A stretch of DNA of 64,000 nucleotides from Macrocystis pyrifera (lineage: Eukaryota > Sar > Phaeophyceae > Laminariales > Laminariaceae). Shown here one piece after another: positions 22,001-31,142 of this stretch (its first letter is position 1; each line of letters starts with the position of its first letter). The notes below the pieces were generated by a model that worked only from the letters and a program-made list of their open reading frames with translations, did not search any database and was not told the origin of the DNA. The position numbers and the translations under genes are program-made. The DNA lies in assembly GCA_031763025.1 (NCBI GenBank), contig JASSKH010000025.1:4278001-4342000 (forward strand). The letters are read 5' to 3'.

Positions 22001-24576
22001 CGTGAGATGGGGTGGTGGGAAAATATTACCACAGCTTGCGTAGAATCTCCTTGGGTAAGTAGCGATGCGCTGATGTGAAGTTACAGTGACGGGCACCAAA
22101 TATCAATTTTAGCTCGGTGTTGTGGGTTTTGGGAAGACTAGCTGTCGGGTTTGCTGAAACGCTGGACCGATTCCAGTGCATTTGCTCAAAGATTTGGGAA
22201 TGTTCCCGCTCTGATCCATCTGTCGATCCATGAAGGTTGATATTGGTCGTACACTTGCAACGTTTAGCGGTGCATATTCCCCGTTGGGTTCTAGGTTACT
22301 TCGCTTTGTACATATATAGTATCGCCTTATTATTTTCATGCTCGTATACCGGGCAAAGATATTCTATATGAATACCTGATACCTGTAACATGGTTGGAGA
22401 GGTCGGTGATGAATGCATTCACGTCTTGACCTGCTGTTGGTTTTGGACCGACTCGTTCCGTAGCAATGATGCAATTCTTAGAATGATCGAGTATGTACCC
22501 AAGCAATAGTAATCATGATGACGGTACCACGTGAGGCGGAGGTAACAGCACCCACAAATGTGTATGGAACTCGATCACCTGGGGCTAAGGTAGTAGCACC
22601 CACAAGTGTGTATTGGGCTCGCTCGGTGGTGGCTTCGGTTTGACGCAAAGTTTGACTCTCATGTACCGTACTTTACCGTTAACTGCTCCTTCCCTTTTCG
22701 TAAGAACACGGCGAATAAATTGAATCACGACAATGTCAGGCCTGACGACCAAGGTATGATGCAAACGCTTGATCGTGTGGCGCGGTATCAAAGCTGTATG
22801 GTACCAGCGGTAAACAAGGGTTGAGTTTCTTGCTATTTCATAGGCACTCACATCAAGTTAGAAAACATCAAATGCGTTGCGAAACTATTTTGGCCATATC
22901 ATGTACCATGTATGCCAAACGTTTGTACAAATCTAGCGCGACACAAAAGTGTCAATGTTCGGGCAGTTTGGTAAACATGCTGAGGAGTTGATTGTGCTAC
23001 CGGGTGCCCATGGCCTTTCGCACGTGCAAATGGGCAGTCCAGCGGCGTCAAATTTAACCCAACGTCGCTCCCATTATATCGTGCCCTGATCTGTCGTTTT
23101 GGTCCCTTCGTGCACAGGATGACACAGTAACCGTATTTTCGCACGGTCTCCACATGCACGAGAACGGACAGCGGCTCGTAACTCGACAGTACAGAAACAA
23201 CAGTGACGGCGAAGAGATCCTGGTTCACTCTGCCGAGGTCGAGTATTACTCCTTTCTACAAGCAGGCGCCTACCTTGTCAACGCCAACAGCAGCGTGACT
23301 ATTCAGGTTGGTGGCTTTCTTCGGGTCAGAATCCCGCAGCGTAGCGAAACCGTTTCGGGCTCTTTCTTCCGATGTTTTGATGCGTGTGAGGTGGGTAGTG
23401 CTCATGGACGGTCGCGTTGAAGTCGGGCCGTCGACCGGCCGGCCACTGCTTCCCGCAGCAAGTAGGAGGTGGCACGGATTTCTAACAATTGCTCTCTGGG
23501 CGACGGGGCTCCGCAATGAGTGTCTACCCAGCATCGTTTTTATATAGCCGTGCTCTTCGTCGGATACCCAGGGCATGGGATGTTTGATCGTGCTGCCTCT
23601 TCTGTATTCTCAGAGGAGCTAGGGTTTGGATTATACTGAGAGCAGTCAACTCTTCGAACGAGGAGCCTCAGAAACTATTATGAGAGCACCCCCATCGTAG
23701 CTTGTGTCGTTCTCAACATGACAGCCTCTGTCTCTGCCTCCCCCGTATCTACAATGTTGCTGTATTGCGCCGACGAAACAAATGTTGAAGAAAGGGGATC
23801 GGTTCGAGACGACTTGCTATTACGATACAGACCTCTCTTCGGTGAACTCGGACAACGTCACCTTCGGCCTCGGATCTGAAAACGAGATGTGAGTTGATGT
23901 TTTGTGCGTGTTTCGAAAGGAGCCAGCGCAGATGCTTGCGTGCGCGGCAGGGCATACCGAGATCAACCCACCCCTTGGCAAACTCGACGCTCAGCATTCG
24001 CCGTGGGTTGAGAGTAGTGGAACGCGCCAACAATGAACGCACGGGGGGGCATGGTATACCTCCGCTGCTGCAATGCCACGCTGTATTGCGTGATCTCAAA
24101 CAATATGGCTTGAGGTACACACACGTGAACGTTGAACGTAATGGTGGCGTCAACGGTTTCGCTCGTAGCCCATATTTCCTTGGAAACCGAACACCACCAG
24201 CCAACGACACACAGTTTTTGCACTATCTTGGCCTCCAATGCTACGACACGGCTCTACCCTCCCCCCCCCATATGTCTCCACACGGGGGTTGCGCAGGTGC
24301 ATCGACTTTGTCTGGTACTACCCAGACCAGGACGTCCCCTTTTCTGGGGCTTGCGGCCTATATGGATGCGGTGGAAGCATGAGCGAACCAGAAGTGTTGG
24401 CGGCTGATTCTGACTTCGAGCGAACCTTCGGGGTAGTAGACGAATGTTCCACCAACGCAGACGAACCCAACTCGTCATCGAGTAGCGCAATCTCGGGACT
24501 GGTGCCCTTGGCGTGGACTGTGACCACCGCCGTCGCTCTTTGGTCTGCCCCGCTCATCGATAACCTCTGGAAGTAG
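6728..24576 (+). CDS. DBH-like copper type II ascorbate-dependent monooxygenase (8 exons)
   Basis: Coding exons are 6728-7003, 17787-17967, 18652-18827, 19216-19296, 20603-21073, 23118-23306, 23791-23888 and 24297-24576. They total 1752 bases and 583 residues, close to the usual size of dopamine beta-hydroxylase/MOXD proteins. In order: signal peptide (1 to about 27), DOMON domain (about 35-190), Cu2-monooxygenase N domain (about 205-345), Cu2-monooxygenase C domain (about 390-510), Ser-rich linker and hydrophobic C-terminus. CuH ligands are H257, H258 and H328; CuM ligands are H407, H409 and M491. The family hydroxylates a C-H bond using O2 and ascorbate in the secretory lumen or outside the cell. 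The substrate is unknown here; the DOMON domain may bind heme or sugar. All joins keep frame. Introns 5 and 6 both begin GTTGGT, an unusual donor. Exons were found by reading; no transcript evidence was available. Confidence 0.9.
8308..9172. mobile_element. Possible non-autonomous TIR element
   Basis: The left end (about 8310-8340) and the reverse complement of the right end (about 9140-9170) share roughly 30 bases, including a TAGACA and TATAAAACTC core, with adjacent ATATCGCGATAT-like palindromes. No clear target duplication or transposase is visible. A 21-bp-arm hairpin lies inside. Confidence 0.4.
8436..8479. repeat. Perfect 21-bp inverted repeat with 2-base loop
   Basis: Arms 8436-8456 and 8459-8479 are perfectly complementary (ACACAAATATATGCTTGGGG on the left) around a TT loop. 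No T-run terminator logic applies in a eukaryotic intron. It may be a cruciform-forming remnant of a foldback insertion or part of the surrounding TIR element. Confidence 0.85.
9540..9835. repeat. AGCTC-rich degenerate tandem repeat
   Basis: The pentamer GAGCT/AGCTC occurs at high density. Two direct copies of a block beginning GGTAGCTCATCTGCAC lie about 128 bases apart (near 9624 and 9752). Confidence 0.55.
12198..12380 (-). other. GC-rich open frame in intron 1, antisense (possible exon or fragment)
   Basis: A 60-codon frame starts with ATG at 12380 and has a hydrophilic, Glu/Arg/Ala-rich composition (LTVEEREASF, AAYEAEREAL). It is markedly more GC-rich than its surroundings. GTAAGA overlaps its last codon, so it could be an initial exon with a donor, or a retroposed fragment. 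No family is recognised and no partner exon was found. Confidence 0.2.
12950..14290 (+). repeat. Diverged tandem array rich in CAA/CAG/TAC triplets
   Basis: Blocks starting GGCTGTAATTGTT and passing through GAGGGCATCATG, ACTGTCAAA, ATGGCTACAGCAGCAG and CGTTCATGCAACGGCAACAACAG recur near 12950, 13520-13720, 13910-14050 and 14050-14285, with much divergence. Open frames here are by-products of the triplet composition. Confidence 0.55.
16590..17130. repeat. Degenerate palindromic repeat (GTCGACCATGG / GGGCCCATGGACG) with telomere-like core
   Basis: The motifs CCATGGACG, GGGCCCATGG and GTCGACCATGG are repeated many times on both strands, giving open frames either way. A TTAGGG-like stretch (16771-16815) sits in the middle. 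The 189-codon frame at 16763-17332 is a shadow of this composition. Confidence 0.6.
16771..16815 (+). repeat. Interstitial telomere-like repeat
   Basis: Imperfect TTAGGG units (GGTTAGGGTTATTGTTAGGG, then GAGGGTAGGATTAGGG). Shorter traces occur near 7048, 30182 and 52606. They suggest TTAGGG-type telomeres in this organism. Confidence 0.6.
17787..17967 (+). CDS. Monooxygenase exon 2: second half of DOMON
   Basis: It encodes residues 93-152 plus one base of codon 153. The acceptor is CTAATGTGCAG. The peptide begins TGSVTDAHAIEPGRPVTDEC and ends VFVDDSAD, directly continuing the DOMON fold of exon 1. The donor is GTGAGT and the phase is 1. Confidence 0.88.
18652..18827 (+). CDS. Monooxygenase exon 3: end of DOMON and linker
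   Basis: It encodes the rest of codon 153 and residues 154-211 (starting TGPTRILTAWG, with YHGANFAKGQIILYGG, ending SYFDVRA). The acceptor is ACGCTGATAG and the donor is GTGAGG. The exon restores phase 0. Confidence 0.87.
19165..19187 (+). repeat. Homopolymer C23 before exon 4
   Basis: A run of 23 C lies 28 bases upstream of the exon 4 start, where the pyrimidine tract of intron 3 would be expected. Its length is likely to vary between individuals and sequencing methods. Confidence 0.9.
19216..19296 (+). CDS. Monooxygenase exon 4: short linker exon with TTY..C motif
   Basis: An 81-base exon (residues 212-238) reads HNFTIPATRTTYANTCF then SASELPALNE. The P-x-T-x-TTY-x3-C motif marks the start of the Cu2-monooxygenase N domain in this family. 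The acceptor is GACCGGGCAG, 28 bases after a run of 23 C; the donor is GAG|GTACGA. It is too short to show as an open frame on its own and was found by looking for the missing motif between exons 3 and 5. Confidence 0.85.
20603..21073 (+). CDS. Monooxygenase exon 5: CuH-binding domain
   Basis: It encodes residues 239-395, starting YHAIGFGSIVNND. It contains HVHH (H257, H258) and LKIQIHYDNP (H328), the three CuH ligands. A long pyrimidine tract (about 20524-20580) precedes the acceptor TTCACGGCAG. The donor GAG|GTTGGT is atypical, but only this choice joins in frame to exon 6. Several Cys residues (CGDMC, CPSSC) probably form disulfides. Confidence 0.9.
23118..23306 (+). CDS. Monooxygenase exon 6: CuM HxH motif
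   Basis: It encodes residues 396-458. DDTVTVFSHGLHMHENGQR carries the H-x-H pair (H407, H409) of the CuM site. The acceptor is TTCGTGCACAG and the donor is CAG|GTTGGT, the same unusual hexamer as intron 5. Both ends are in phase 0. Confidence 0.9.
23791..23888 (+). CDS. Monooxygenase exon 7
   Basis: It encodes residues 459-490 plus two bases of codon 491: KGDRFETTCYYDT, then VTFGLGSENE. The acceptor used is ATGTTGAAG, weak for its surroundings but the only AG that continues the frame. The donor is GAGAT|GTGAGT, so the codon of the Met copper ligand is split by intron 7. Confidence 0.85.
24297..24576 (+). CDS. Monooxygenase exon 8: Met ligand, Ser-rich tail, hydrophobic C-terminus
   Basis: It completes M491 and encodes residues 492-583. 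CIDFVWYYPDQDVPFSGAC follows the Met ligand. A Ser/Asn/Asp-rich linker then leads to GLVPLAWTVTTAVALWSAP and a short DNLWK end before TAG. The terminal hydrophobic stretch could be a membrane anchor or a GPI-attachment signal. Confidence 0.88.
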
Positions 24577-26359
24577 AAGTGTGTTCTGTCAACTTCATGA
24601 TTTTTTTGTTGTCGTCGTGACAACGTGGCGGGGTTCCTGGATCTGTGGTGGCGGACGACAGCCCCTCGCCGGAGCGTTGGTGGAAAATGCGTTGCTGCCG
24701 TCTTTGACATAGGTTTTGTGTGTTTGGCGTGATTTGTATGGTGTCCGGGGCAGCAGTCTGTATTTTGTTTCTAGATGAGGTGGGCATGATCGTGTTGACT
24801 ATTTTTAGCGCCCACTGTATACGCTTCATCCTGGGGGTCGCACACCACCCGTTACTTCACCCTCTTCGTACAGGATTTTCATGTAGATGTTGGGTTGGCT
24901 CCTGGCTGTAGGGACGTTACTCAGTTTTATCCCCCAGTCTCCGAGTCTCAAACAGCAATCGAATTTCCCGATTTTTCTGGGTTGGAATTCCTGCCAAGCT
25001 CGGAGCAAGAATGGAGGGATGGAATTTCATCAGCCGTTGTGGAGCGATATAAGAGATAGGCGTAGTACACGAGTATTGGTATTCAGAGAAAAGGCGCGTA
25101 TCACTGCGTGTGATCAAAATCGGGAACAACGGTGAGTTTGATTGGTGTACGTATAGCGACCAAATGACCCCCACATCAAGAGCCAAGTCATAGCAGTCGA
25201 CAACCGAGGCACCTGCATAGAGCAGCATGTGTAGGCATGTAAGACAAGCAAAGCACGTGATACATGTAACGTTTGTTTATTTCGGCACTCCAATGTATTA
25301 GCGGGGTGGTAGTAGTGCGGGGTCTCGGATTCACATCCGCGTGCACCCTCGTCACCCATAACGGGAGCTTTCCTTCAAAGAGAACATGAAACTATGGCAC
25401 AACGAAACAGCATTGCGACTGAATTGTTGGAGTCAGGTCGCGTAACGTAGTCTCGTCGTTTGAATCTGTGTTGTAGGATAGGGACAAGGGACAACGGCAT
25501 CCGACCCTCCCCCCCCCCCTGGCGAAAAGTTACAGCGTCCGTTCAAAACAATCTTATGATAGAACCAACTGTTGACCGTACCCTCAACTGGACGTAAATC
25601 ACGTGTACGAATATATCTGGTTGCTCAGTAGATACTTGTTTTTCGTACACCAACACTTTCCGCGCGGACCCCCTTCCCCTTCTCATCCGTACGCGCCAAT
25701 TCAATAAAGGAGTTGTTACTTTCAGCCATGCTGGAGTTCCAGTTAAACCTCGGCCTGTTTTGTTCGTCTCGGTGCCATAGCAATGGATCATTCTGCTGCT
25801 CTGGATTGCAGAATTCATGGCAGTCTGGTTCCTTATGGCTTCTGAAATGGAATCTGCCGTGCACGTGGGCACGATTTTAGAATTAGTTGACCGTTCAGTT
25901 GCCCCCGTGACGAGTCATTTTTTCTCCTTATGATCGTTAATGTTTCCATGTGTACACGTGTACCTCGCTCACCTTCTATAATTAATGATTCGTACTCCCC
26001 GACCCACGCAACAATACTCGATTGGAGCGTTCTGCCTGTTTGGATCACCTACTCCTAGTCTCCCTGCCATCCTCGCTGCGGCCGTTTAACTATGGGTGGG
26101 TTGTGTCGGTTCGGCACTGTACGGAAACGTGGACCGCGCTCGCATAGAATCTCACTGTGGAACGGCAAAAGGAAACCTGTCGCCAACCGAAAAGTAACTT
26201 CATAGTTTTGTCACAATAAAATATCCCAAAGGCCGATGCCATATTAGTCTTTCTTGGCACGCACCGTCACGCCTCTTTCATTGGTAGACTTGAGTCATTC
26301 CCTGCGGTACCAGCCACGTTGTGGCCAACTGCTGAAGGGACGTTATTCTCCAACCGTCC
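24577..26359. other. 3' flank of the monooxygenase gene; no gene seen
   Basis: The first few hundred bases should be the 3' UTR. No clear AATAAA is evident nearby. Further on, only short open frames without recognisable domains are present, plus a C9-like run near 25511. Confidence 0.45.
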
Positions 26360-26659
26360 TTACCGGCCGACGATGTTGATGGTGCCCCCCCACGAAGGGT
26401 CAGGGTGGTTCAGCAAGTACCGGCGGCGTCGGCACGCCAAGTCGTAGAAAAGCAGCTGTGGTCGCCCTGCCTCCTCTTTCCATGTATGCGTTAGCGCCTG
26501 TTGGACCTTCTCCATCTCCTCTGGTTCCCACAAAGGAGCTATCCCTGTAATGATGCCGCAAGTGTAGCTCCCGACAAAGTGTCCGAAGCTTGTCCTGGGT
26601 GCGAACATGAACCTGAGGAGTCGAATGTGTTCCTCCTTTGGCGCGTTGAAGGAATCCAT
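26360..26659 (-). pseudogene. KDZ-type transposase fragment, C-terminal catalytic region
   Basis: The frame includes YTCGIITGIAPLWEPEEMEK and LLFYDLACRRRRYLLNHPDP, matching the F.CG......E and YD.AC.....Y blocks of KDZ transposases. The family's usual VDRFH end is degraded to IVGR followed by a stop. It is third in order after the two upstream fragments. Between them (26660-27917) are scattered open pieces, for example near 27490-27600, that may belong to the same gene. Confidence 0.5.
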
Positions 26660-27917
26660 TGTGCGGACGGTGTGCCGCGGTGTGGCTTATCCCTTAGGTG
26701 GAGAGGAGGTAGACTTGCACAATAATTCCCCTATTTGTTTTTGTTCGCCAGCACGGGGAACGAATGCGTACGGTGGGTGCCGCGAGGAGTTTCAACGCCT
26801 CTGTTTGCTGTAATTCGTGTGTCTAAAAAATCGATGGCAACTATTCTTAGTCGCACGAGTATCGGCCAAACTGTCATTACTGCTAGCCGCGCATGTTCAG
26901 CTTGGTTTTGATTAAGCCTAACTTTGTGTACCTACTAGAACTCAATGCAGGCACCCCCCCATAATAGTCATATGAGGAATTTTGTGTCGGACGTATAGTG
27001 ACAATTTAGGACGTCTTATATGGTACTGTTCAGGACGGCAATGTATTAACCATCGACCGCACACTGAAGTTTCCAAATGGTTTCCGCACGCTCTAGCTAG
27101 CGATGCGTATGCCTTGCAGGGTAAGCAATCGAAAGGCTCCTCTTTGACCTGGCTCTCCATTTGCTGTTTTCGGCGATTACGTGTGCGATATGCCTCGTCG
27201 CGGACAGATCCTTATTGACTAGTCGTGTTGATTTGTATATTGCTTATGTGTAAGGTTGCAAGTCCTTGCCATGTCGTGAATCCCGAACGCTGTTTATTTT
27301 AGGTCGTCCTCTTGTACGCCTGCTTTTGTTGGGGTGCCACCTCTCTTCACGCTGGTAGTAGGCGTTAAACCTCGAGCATTCGAGCATGTCGTCATTCGTC
27401 TATCCGGATCGTGCCCATCCCACTACTGAAATTGTCCATTAAAGTCTCTATCGCCTACGCCTTATGTAGCACGCCCATGTCACGGTGGCGCTTATTTGAC
27501 GAACGCCTGATTCCTGTGTAGCCCAGCACCATGGCTTTTGCCCGAAGGCCTTCGGGTCTGTCGCACATAATTAGCTGTGTCGTAAACATCTTGTCGCGTT
27601 TGTCTGTGGTCAACAAACATTTCTGTAGTGGTTACTCTGATCCACGAGCACGCAATATAGTCCAGGTCTGATTTGTTTTACTTTAGCGCATCGACGACAA
27701 TGATCCAATGTCCATGTCGATGCTATTGTGTAAGTCCTTACGTAGCGGTACAAGTACACACTAGACCCGAGGACATTGAGGCCCAAAGTTGTCGAACGTA
27801 GTTCCGTGTCGACGTCGTCGCGGCATAAACGAACGTTTGTGCGTCGTTCTTTTTGTCAGGAACCCACCTGCGTTGTGCACTACAGGACGGGTTATTTGTA
27901 TCTTATTTCATTGGTGA

Positions 27918-28142
27918 TCATGGTTTACCTCGGGTATGTCGTCTGCAGTCTGCACTTAGTCGCCTCCTCCACCCCGTCGTCTCGTTGTGACTCCTCCACG
28001 TATCCTCCATGTGGGAAGAACCCCCGCACGTCAGTCTGCTGGGTTGGTGGTGGTTTGTGCACTGCTGTGGCGTCGTCACAGCGCACAGATGGCCGACTTC
28101 TTCATGCGCTGCACAAAACCTGATTCCCTCGGATGTTGTCAA
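27918..28142 (-). pseudogene. KDZ-type transposase fragment, second Cys/His block
   Basis: The frame reads IRFCAAHEEVGHLCAVTTPQ, then QCTNHH, SRLTCGG and SHMEDTWRSHNE. The spacing of FC..H....CAV...C.....TC....H matches the zinc-binding block that follows the DGIT..H.KC block in KDZ transposases. It lies downstream of the 28488-29009 fragment on the same strand, in the expected order. Confidence 0.5.
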
Positions 28143-28487
28143 GCAGTCAGGGTGTCAACTCAGAGATGTGACTTCGATGCTCACGTTCGTCATTTAGGAC
28201 ATATTATTAATGGCGTGCATCCGCCAACCCACTACAATCGATTAAGTCGTACAATAGCACGCCGCGGGTTATATGTATAGTTCCAATGCCTCTACATCGG
28301 CACCACATAACCCACGATGTATATTGTTGTGTGGGACCTTGTAGCATAACGCCAAAACCCCTTGCATCGTTCAACACACGTCCCCTACCCTCCGAGTAGT
28401 CGAGAAAGTCTCGTCCACGGGCGACCTGTGTGTCAAGTATTTCAACATTCGACCGTGGTGACATATTCGGGGCCGCACATGTATGCG

Positions 28488-29009
28488 TTACTGGGGGTGT
28501 GTCCGTACAGCCTCCAGGCTGCGCGTTTCACCAAGTGTTCGAAAACGCTGAGGCCGACCCAGGATAGCGAACGTTCGAGCAGCATGTGTGTCCCGCGCGC
28601 AACGTCTATGTTGCCGACATCCTTTTTGTATTCTAGTAGTCCTCCACAAATGTGGGATTCCTATTTGTTCTTGATACTTTCGTCCGCCCAACTTTGGCAG
28701 GTCTAGCTTGCACCCGTGGAGGATGCACTTGGCGTGTCGTGTAGCCGTAATGCCGTCCACCGCCGCAGCCTTCACGGAGTAAGATTCACCGTCGACCATG
28801 TCCTTCCTGCACAAGTCGCACGCATGCCCTGCCCAAGCTGACGTTTCCCACACAGTCTGCAACACTTCCGTCATCGGCTCTCTTAGACCCTCCAAATCGT
28901 TCGCTCCAGCCTCTTCTCCGTACATCGACAGTACGGCCACTTCCTGGGGTGTGTGCGCCAGAATCTCCGCGTTGGGTGGCGCAAACCATAGCCACGGTCC
29001 TGAGGGCAT
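28488..29009 (-). pseudogene. KDZ-type transposase fragment, Cys-rich N-terminal region
   Basis: The 173-codon frame contains HACDLCRKDMVDGESYSVKA, then AAVDGITATRHAKCILHGCK, the arrangement of the CxC-type region of Kyakuja-Dileera-Zisupton transposases. The frame drifts near 28645; another frame then reads LLEYKKDVGNIDVARGTHML to about 28450. KDZ proteins are cut-and-paste DNA transposases. This one is frameshifted and probably dead, or it has introns I cannot place. Identification rests on family motif memory, not an alignment. Confidence 0.5.
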
Positions 29010-31142
29010 CCCACCAAGGACGTGTGTGTGTCGGCGTCGTTACCGTTCTTAGGCAGTGATGTCGGATGACCGCATTACGTTGTTGCGGCGAGGCTGATTA
29101 GGTGTTATGGGAGGAGGGCGGTTTTAGGTTATTCATGTGGGCCCCCTGCACCCCAACTCCCACTTCAAAATTTCGAACCCCTGTTTTTTTTCTCACCTGG
29201 GCAGCTACTTCTTAACTACTTTCCACTCCTGAGCTCGTGCGCACGGCGGTGTCCCTGCGACCTGCTGCGACGATGGCGCAGGCATGTAGGGTAGCAAAAA
29301 TGGTCGACGACGCTGGTGTGAGCGAGAAGTTCTAGGCGCTACTTACACCCGTTCGCTAAATTGCACGAAAGTGGTTGGTAGCGTGTAAAAGCAAACACAA
29401 CAACAACGTGTCTCCCTCTCGTTAAATATAAGGATACATTGTATTGAAGGTAAACATACAAACCTGAAATTTGGATCATATTTGTGGATCGCTAAAAATG
29501 ATAAAGTACAACTAACTCCGCGTTCATGTATGTGAACTTGTGATCCTAGCGAGGTTCTGCCTCCTGGGCCCCCCGGGCTTTCCCTAGATTACCCTGTACA
29601 ATCTTCAAAGCTCGAATAAATAGTTCTATTGTCTCAATCACGATAATTTCCAGCCGTGCTTCAACATCACTGATCTTGGCGCATTAATACTTTTGCACTG
29701 GAAGGGGTTCCGTCTCTCCGCGCAGACCGTGATGGCTACTGCTCGTGGGAGGTGTATCCGGGGCCCATAGCTACCCTTGGGGCATTACGTAGACACGCTC
29801 GACATGAAATGTTGGGGGGGGGCACCGGTGCCGTTCAGATAACAACTCGGAGTGGCGTCTAGGTTTCCCTTATATAGGACACCCCGTTTCATTGCGTGGG
29901 CGCGTTTGATCGAGAGATACGTGTGAATGACCGTTGCAACATGTGACCGTTGCGAGGCCCTCGTCCTCAGGGATCGTACGTTCCCTGCGAGTTAACGTCA
30001 GCCCCCCTCCTTGTGCGCAGACAGTTTGTCTGGTCGAAAGATTGGGAGTCAATGAGGATTGTCCCCTCTTTGGGACAACAGCTCGAATAGGGTTTATCCA
30101 TGCTCTCACGCCACCGCTCGACAGGGGTGGGGGCTGCAACCCCACCATGACGTCCGTGGTTTAACATTTGAATACCTCATGTTGAGGGTTAGGGTTAAGT
30201 CGTCACTCACCCACGCCCTGTTCGTGCTTGAGTATGGCAAAAATAGCCCAACACTCGGTGAAAACTGAGCCCTGGTAGCGGTGTCGTACCGGCCCTTCCG
30301 TCTCGCCTCACCGTGCGTGCAAGTAGGTTGGCGATGGTGCTGAACCCCACTCTGTTCAAGGCACGCAGCAGGGACAACGAGGAGCGTCGCCGTAAGAATC
30401 GGCGACAACAAGCTTGGCACTGTTCATGTGCGCGGGGTTTGCACACCCTTACCGACTTACTATGATAGCGTGTAATGTCGTGTGACCGTTTGTTGATAAC
30501 GTTGAGAGTCGTCCGCTGTCTCAAAGAGCCCATGTAGGTGCGGGTCTCGTGATATTCGCCAAATTTATGAAATGTTTGTTGTACTTTATGAATAAAAATT
30601 GAATCCATGCATGAATGCAGAGTGCAAGACAAGCGGCAGAACCAGAAGTCATGCCTACAATTGAATCATCATTCGACCTCTGTGCCTCCTCCACTTTTCG
30701 GGGGGGACCTATGCATCTGAAATCAACACTGGTTCGTAGTCCTGTTTTTTGGGTACAAAGTGTGTCATTATGAGCACGTTCCGAGGCCGGAAGCTTCGCA
30801 ACGTGTCACGTGATGCCCCTGTGTTCTTCGTCGCAGCCACTAGCCTGCGAGGTTCGCGCCACGTCGTACATACGCACACGCGGAGTAGAAGTTTGATGAT
30901 GGCGGCCACAACGCACTCAGCTGGCTTCGCATCGTGTGTGAGGGAAAGTTAGGACCTAGCGCCTGTGAAATGTGTCTTGAAGTATACTAAAGGAAGTCTA
31001 CTCCCTCTTAATGAAAGTTGCATTCAAGACCAGCGGCCGCAGCAGAAGACATGCCCACAGTCGATATCCGTTACAAAAATCCCAATCTTCCTCCACTTTA
31101 TTTGCGACCCCTACCCACACAAAACACACTCTATGAACTAAT
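29010..31142. other. No gene recognised
   Basis: Only short open frames of mixed strand. A short telomere-like GGGTTAGGGTTAA lies near 30184. A KDZ element's 5' end could fall here, but I see no terminal repeat. Confidence 0.35.
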
